From Zygnema circumcarinatum (lineage: Eukaryota > Streptophyta > Zygnematophyceae > Zygnematales > Zygnemataceae), in NCBI GenBank assembly GCA_037447605.1, contig CM074820.1:1154659-1192880 (forward strand): a DNA stretch of 38,222 nucleotides, given 5' to 3'. This document shows positions 33,447 through 38,222 of this stretch, one piece after another (within the stretch, counting starts at the first letter, position 1; each line of letters begins with the position of its first letter). A model generated the notes under the pieces. The model made no database searches, had not been told where the DNA came from, and worked only from the letters and a program-made list of their open reading frames with translations. The position numbers and the translations under genes are program-made.

Positions 33447-34482
33447 AAGGAAAATTCTATTCTCACACCTTTTTTGTCTACGCACAGACCTCTTTTCGCT
33501 GGGCAGGTTTTAAAATAGACAAAAAAGGAACACACCTTTCACACCTTTTTTTTTTCACCTTTTTTTTTTCACCTTTTTTTTCACATCTTTTTGGAATCGA
33601 TACACGCTACCAGTCCTGAGCGGCCGAGCGCCGTGAGACCTTTTTCTGTCGGGCAGATTTTACTCCTTATCATTTATTTTCAGAGAAAAAAATATCTGCC
33701 TGCCCGAATCCGTTCGCAGCGGAAGATCCGTCCGCCACGCGATCGTTCGCGGGTGGCCGTCCTTCACACGTGCAATAATTTTCCGCCGTCGATATTCACG
33801 CAGATCGCACCATGGCAGATCACCGTTCGATCAGTAGCCGGGCTCTGTCCCACGTGTCCCACCCAAGCCGGCTCCAAGGACCGTACAAAAGGCGTACGCC
33901 CGCAGCTTCGAGGAAAGTCAAAAAACGTAATAATTAAAGTTGAGTGCCTGTACCAATCACAGTTTGCCACGTCTAAAAAGAGCACGCGGCAGATGGTGAT
34001 TGATTCAAGCTCGCAATGTAAGGAATTTAGACTTTCCTCGAAGCTGCGACCGTACGAATTGTGTACGGACCTCGAGCCTGCTCGGGTGGGACACGTGGGC
34101 GTGTGCCATTCGCTGGAACCGAGCTGCCGATCGAAAGGTGGGGTGATCTGCCGTGGTGTGATCTGCTCTAGAATCGACGGTGTATAGTTTCTGCACGTGT
34201 GAAGGACGGCCACCCGCGAACGATCTCGTGGCGGACGGATCTTCTGCTCCGAGTGGATTCGGGCAGGCCGATATTTTTTTCTTTGAAAAAAACAAGAAAG
34301 GGTAAAATCTGCCCGATGGAGAAAGGTGTGTATCGATTTCAAAAAGGTGGGAAAAAAAAGGTGAAAAAAAAAAGGTGAGAAGGTGTGAAAGGTGTGTTCT
34401 TTTTTTGTGCTATTTTAAAATCTGCCCAGCGAAAAGAGGCCTGTGTGTAGACAAAAAAGGTGTGAGAATAGAATTTTCCTTT
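33447..34482. mobile_element. Foldback element: 1.0 kb, inverted arms of about 460 bases
   Basis: The left arm (33447-33919) and right arm (34030-34482) are imperfect reverse complements along their whole length, with a 110-base centre. Shared landmarks, read outside to inside, are AAGGAAAATTCTATTCTCAC, TTTTGTCTA, CTTTTCGCTGGGCAG, TTTTAAAATAG, the GGTG/poly-A ladder, ATCGATACAC, GAAGATCCGTCCGCCACG, GTGGCCGTCCTTCACACGTG, CACGTGTCCCACC and CGCAGCTTCGAGGAAAGTC. Two look-alike open frames, one per arm on opposite strands, are mirror products of the arms and have no family features. It is likely a non-autonomous foldback or MITE-like element. Confidence 0.85.
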
Positions 34483-34654
34483 TTTAAATGTAATGTCCTT
34501 TTTCGTCGGGCAACTTGTTCAAAGGATTTTCTTTGTTAAAAATGTTGTTTCATACTTTTCAAAATAGATACATACCTTTTCTCATCGGTTGTACGGATGG
34601 CGATTTGAATTGGTGATTTGAATGTATGAAGCGTGCACTTCTATAAGGTATAAG

Positions 34655-35235
34655 GGTGCAACACATGGAGCGACATGATTGGTCGCGGCAACATATGTCA
34701 TGACAAGTATGTTTAGGACCGTAACGTGATGAAATGAGACTCGACAAAAGTGGAGTCCACGGACAACAGTCAGAAATTTCGGGAAAAAAACTGACAAACT
34801 TTAAAAACTCATTTTAGGGTTTCAACGTCTATAAAGAGACTTTTTAATATACACAAAATCCCCAGCCACACTATGGGTTCAAGAAAATTTTGTCATTTCA
34901 TATGTCCAACATCCTAAATGCTTTTATGATTTCCTTGGTCTCAGTTGAACACCACTTGTTCCATCGTACTACTCGTGATGGCGAGGACAACTCTTTCTTG
35001 TATATACCTCTTCCTGTCATCTTCAATGAACTCCTCCTACGTAACAAACTCCATCTCCTGCTGCCTAGCGCAAACTGGGCAAAGGAGGTGTAGCAGACGC
35101 ACTCAAAAACCCTAAAATGAGCTTTTGAAGTCTATCGGTTTATTTCGTTTTGTCACATCATGGTCCCAAACATACTTGTTACATCATATGTTGCCGCGAC
35201 CAATCATCGTGTCATCATGTCATGGAGGACACAGT
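34655..35235. mobile_element. Second inverted-repeat element (MITE-like)
   Basis: ATGATTGGTCGCGGCAACAT near 34676 recurs inverted near 35200. Further in, AACTCATTTTAGGGTTT (about 34805) recurs inverted as AACCCTAAAATGAGC (about 35108). The two blocks keep the same order and spacing in both arms, with about 280 bases between. The only internal open frame (34890-35093) has no recognisable features. Ends and target-site duplication were not fixed. Confidence 0.65.
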
Positions 35236-35323
35236 TAGGGACTGCAAAATAATAGCTCCCCAATATAGCGTCTGTCCTTGGAGCAAGCAATGTTAGCAAA
35301 CATTCCACCATCCCAGAGTAAGT

Positions 35324-35960
35324 CTAAAGCTCCAATTTCAAGTTGACGCTACCAGAAATCTGGCATGTGCGTTTATCCCAAAAAGTTACACTGTCGAAAT
35401 GAGGCTGGACTGAAAAGCTAGTAGTTTTGACAAAGGCAGAGTTAACAAAGTTAGCGTCCACGCCAATGTCCAACAATACTACAGTACTCCTGCTGAGTGA
35501 CCATCGATTGTCCCTTAGAAAATCATGGCACGATGTGACAAGTGAAAGATCGATCTCAACACATGTGATGTGTGGGGACATGCAGCCCGCCACACTAGTG
35601 AATGAGGGGGTCCCACGAGCTTGCTGGTGCTGGATCCTTCCACCCATCGAAGAAAGGGAAAGCCTTTCTTGTATAGTTTGACCAACTTTGAGTCGGTCTG
35701 AGTGTAAACCTTGACTGTCACATGTTATGGAAGCAGCACTCACAAGCTTCACACGACTGAAACAAGCGCAAAGCATCAAAGGTGCATTGTACGAAAGCAT
35801 CATTGCCCATGGCATTCAAGATCACCACATGCCACTCACGCTTAATCATAGAATTTGCAAATGCTCTTGGAGTCACAATTGAAGCAAGAAGTAGAGAATC
35901 ATTAGGAAGAAATGACATGCACACAACCATGACATCCTCATTAAAAACCCCACCAATCAT
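35324..35960 (-). pseudogene. Degraded coding stretch, unrecognised (possible retropepsin-like trace)
   Basis: Two overlapping minus-strand frames (35960-35718 and 35815-35324) suggest one former coding region with a frameshift. One segment reads STVVLLDIGVDANFVN, faintly like the active-site stretch of retroviral-type aspartic proteases (LLDTGA followed by NF), but the consensus T and A are changed. No other domain was recognised. It lies just downstream, in the minus direction, of the probable LTR of the chromovirus and may belong to an older element. Confidence 0.3.
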
Positions 35961-36021
35961 TTTTAGAATGTCAAGTTTCTGCAGAATACAACATTCTAGT
36001 TTCGCTACCCCTTACACTCGC

Positions 36022-36718
36022 TGTAACAGCTGAAAACCGCCTCTTCAGCCTGCGCGGAATCACACACCAGCACTAAGCAAAACAGAGTTCAGATTGGGAG
36101 GGATTCAGAGAGGGAGAGCCCTTCAGAGTGGGGAGCAGCCCGGGATGGGCGTGCAACCGTATGCCGGTACGTTCGTTGGGTGACGACAGTCCCCCACGCC
36201 CCTATACGCTTCCCCCGTTGAACCTCCTACCAGCATGGAGGATTGGAAGCAGGGCTGTCCAATGGCAAACTGCCACGTGTCCCTCTCTGACCTGCATGGG
36301 TCAGAGGTGTACAACGTACGAATGCTCGCCGCATTCCGCGGCGCGCGCCGCGACGCGGCGCGCCGCCGTACGTCGGTGCACGGTCGGATCCTACGCGCGC
36401 GGCGCGGGGTCCGACTGACAGTCCGTCCGTACCAACGGTAACCCGTGATTGTACGGACGACGGTTACGTTCCAAAACGTAAGGAAGATGTGGTCGGGATT
36501 CCATGATCCCCCGACTGCATCGGGCCACTCGCCAGACGTATATGTTTGCATGCTCGCTGACATCCAACCCTCGCAACCCTCGAAAGGTCCCGATCCCAGG
36601 AATCCTTCCCGGCTCCCAGCCTGGCTCCACGCGCGGTGATCGCCGTGCCCGCGGGGCTGAGAGTACTAGGACGGGAGCGCGTCAGCACACCTCCTGGTGA
36701 TGGCAGCGCTCCGCCACA
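36022..36718 (-). repeat. Probable 3' LTR of the Ty3/gypsy element
   Basis: On the minus strand a purine run (AGGGGGGAG) follows the chromodomain frame, as a polypurine tract would, and is followed by TGTGGCGG. A TGTTACA that could close the LTR is about 700 bases further on. The second LTR is outside the window, so both borders are inferred. The interval includes a 16-base GC palindrome at 36337-36352 and a GCCACGTGTCC. Confidence 0.35.
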
Positions 36719-36752
36719 TTACTCCCCCCTGTGAGGATGTGAACGCCCTCGT

Positions 36753-37190
36753 TCACGTGTGTGGGGTAGTAAAGGCAGCTCGTAGTTTCAACGGCACGCG
36801 TCGAACTCTACGTGATAACCGGGAGGGCTCAGCGATAATCCCGGTCAAGTCCCTTTCCGAGTTGCGCGGGGACGGCTCAGGAACCCCCCGTGCCGCCCTC
36901 GCCCGCTCTCCTGCGGCCTGCGCCTCCCAGTACAAGTTGATGAGCTCCTGGCAATTGGTTAAGTTGCCCTCGGCTTCCCAGGTGCTATGTTCAACCCCAT
37001 AGCCCAACCATTTCACGAGGTATTCGTGACGGGAAGATCGACCCTTTCTCACAAGACGGTGGGCTTGAATGGTTTCAACTTCATACTCAAGTTCACCCTC
37101 AAGCTCCACTGGTGGGGGAGGTGGCTGGATCCTCCCATCGCTACGGTAGACCTTTAGCAAGCCCACATGAAAGACCGGATGCACCTTCAC
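36753..37190 (-). pseudogene. Ty3/gypsy polyprotein C-terminus with chromodomain
   Basis: The frame opens with VHPVFHVGLLK, the conserved stretch after integrase in Ty3/gypsy polyproteins, followed by a chromodomain: YEVETIQAHR, EYLVKWLGY, STWEAEGNL and ELINLYW. This marks a chromovirus, whose chromodomain guides integration toward certain chromatin. It is cut off from the integrase by stops and frame changes between 37190 and 37299, so this copy is decayed. Confidence 0.85.
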
Positions 37191-37298
37191 GGGATGGTAA
37201 CCAACCTGTGTTTACATCACCAGCTTACCTAATCTTTAAAGTCCTATGAACGGGCCACAAAATTACGGTTCCGCTGATAAGCTTTGGAGTCCTCAAGT

Positions 37299-38222
37299 TC
37301 ACTGCATTCTTAGCAACACCTCATCGCCTTCGTTGAAGGTGAGTTGGGTACGGTGACGGTCAGCATAGGCCTTTTGTCGCGACTGGGCCGCTAGCAGGGT
37401 CTGCCGTGCCCTCTGCAGCGCCTCAGACATTAGCCGGACAAAAGATCTGACTGCGGGAGGTTGAGTCCCATCAGTCCCTCTCAGCTTCCAAGGATCGGGG
37501 GTTCTGTGGACGCCCATGTTCCACGGATCAGGGGGCTGATCCCTTGGTTGCAGGGGATTTAGAGGATGCTGGCCAAAGTTCAAAAAGAAAGGGGTGGTAC
37601 CAATGGACTCCTGGAAAGCATTATTGATGGCATACTCAGCCACTGGGAGCAGTTCGTCCCACCCATCCGGGGTAGGTCCCACATAATGCCGGAGGTAATC
37701 CTCCAGGATCCTGTTCACCCGTTCCGTTTGGCCATCGGTTTGCGGGTGGAAAGCTGTACTCAACGCCTGCTTGGTCCCAACGATTTTGAGCACTTCCGCC
37801 CAAAAATGGCCGGTGAATCGTGGATCACGGTCAGACACAATTTCTGACTGAAGACCATGCTGGCTCCACACTTTGTCAACATACAACCGTGCAATCTCGT
37901 CGGCCCCAGCGGTCTTAGTAGTTGGTGCAAAATGCACCATCTTGCTGAGCCTATCGACAAAGACGAGGATGGAGTCATGCCCCCGAGGTGTCACAGGAAG
38001 ATCTGTGATCAAGTCCATACCCACACTATCCCATTTCCGAAAAGGAGGTGTGAGGGGTTGCAGCTGGCCAGGAATCCTGCCAGTGCGGGGTTTGTTTCGT
38101 TGACAAGTTGGACAAGCGAGTACATACGCTTTCACATCCCTCGAGAGTCCAGGCCACCAGAACTCTCGGAGCAGTGCCTCACGGGTTTTGGCAACTCCCA
38201 TGTGACCTCGGTACGGAGGATC
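37299..38222 (-). pseudogene. Ty3/gypsy integrase (5' part outside window)
   Basis: The frame enters from the right edge (GHMGVAKTREALL) with the zinc-binding HHCC remnant CPTCQRNK, then the catalytic core. The DDE triad is kept: D in GMDLITDLP, D in VSDRDPRFTG and E in TDGQTERVNRILEDYLR. The GPY/F-like end follows, but after VLLRMQ a stop occurs and the expected linker to the chromodomain is read in shifted frames with further stops. Reverse transcriptase and the gag region lie beyond the window. Confidence 0.9.

Noticed and set aside
33591-34342. Two similar proteins of 198 and 192 aa on opposite strands
   Set aside because: They are mirror images produced by the inverted arms of the foldback element, without family features.

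Overview
The window is nuclear DNA of a green-lineage plant. It is intron-rich, with GT-AG introns of about 100 to 1,300 bases, and every intact gene has its best recalled relative among plant proteins. LIG6, a nuclease-ligase fusion known from plants, is the most telling marker. Loose intron sizes, many microsatellites, GTACGG-rich intergenic DNA and a chromodomain Ty3/gypsy element suggest a non-seed plant or a streptophyte alga. I lean weakly toward a Chara-like charophyte, but the sequence alone does not settle it.

I rebuilt five protein genes by hand by joining exons across phase-compatible splice sites. (1) Minus strand, 9232 down to beyond base 1: DNA ligase VI (LIG6), an SNM1/Artemis-type beta-CASP nuclease fused to an ATP-dependent DNA ligase; 14 exons are in the window and the C-terminus lies outside it. 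(2) Plus strand, 9955-12385: a probable plastid protein with the chorismate lyase (UbiC) fold, 4 exons, 344 aa, divergent from LIG6. (3) Plus strand, 14728-21903: a large BAIAP3/UNC13-like protein of the Arabidopsis At4g24610/At5g65440 family, 19 exons, about 1,238 aa. (4) Plus strand, 22802-25442: ARV1, an ER lipid/sterol homeostasis membrane protein, 9 exons, 238 aa. (5) Plus strand, 26522-33010: an EDEM/MNS4-type GH47 alpha-mannosidase-like protein of ER-associated degradation, 14 exons, 579 aa.

From 33011 to the end the window is repeat-derived. It holds a 1.0-kb foldback element with arms of about 460 bases (33447-34482), a second inverted-repeat element (34655-35235), an unrecognised degraded coding stretch, and the 3' part of a decayed minus-strand Ty3/gypsy chromovirus (integrase, chromodomain, probable LTR) that runs off the right edge.

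The genes do not form an operon or one pathway. ARV1 and EDEM both act at the ER, and LIG6 and the UbiC-like gene share one upstream region. The most unusual non-coding features are two oppositely oriented purine-pyrimidine tracts in LIG6 introns that share a flanking repeat containing a functional splice acceptor, several microsatellites lying just upstream of 3' splice sites, and a five-unit G-box minisatellite upstream of EDEM. No CRISPR, tRNA or rRNA was recognised.
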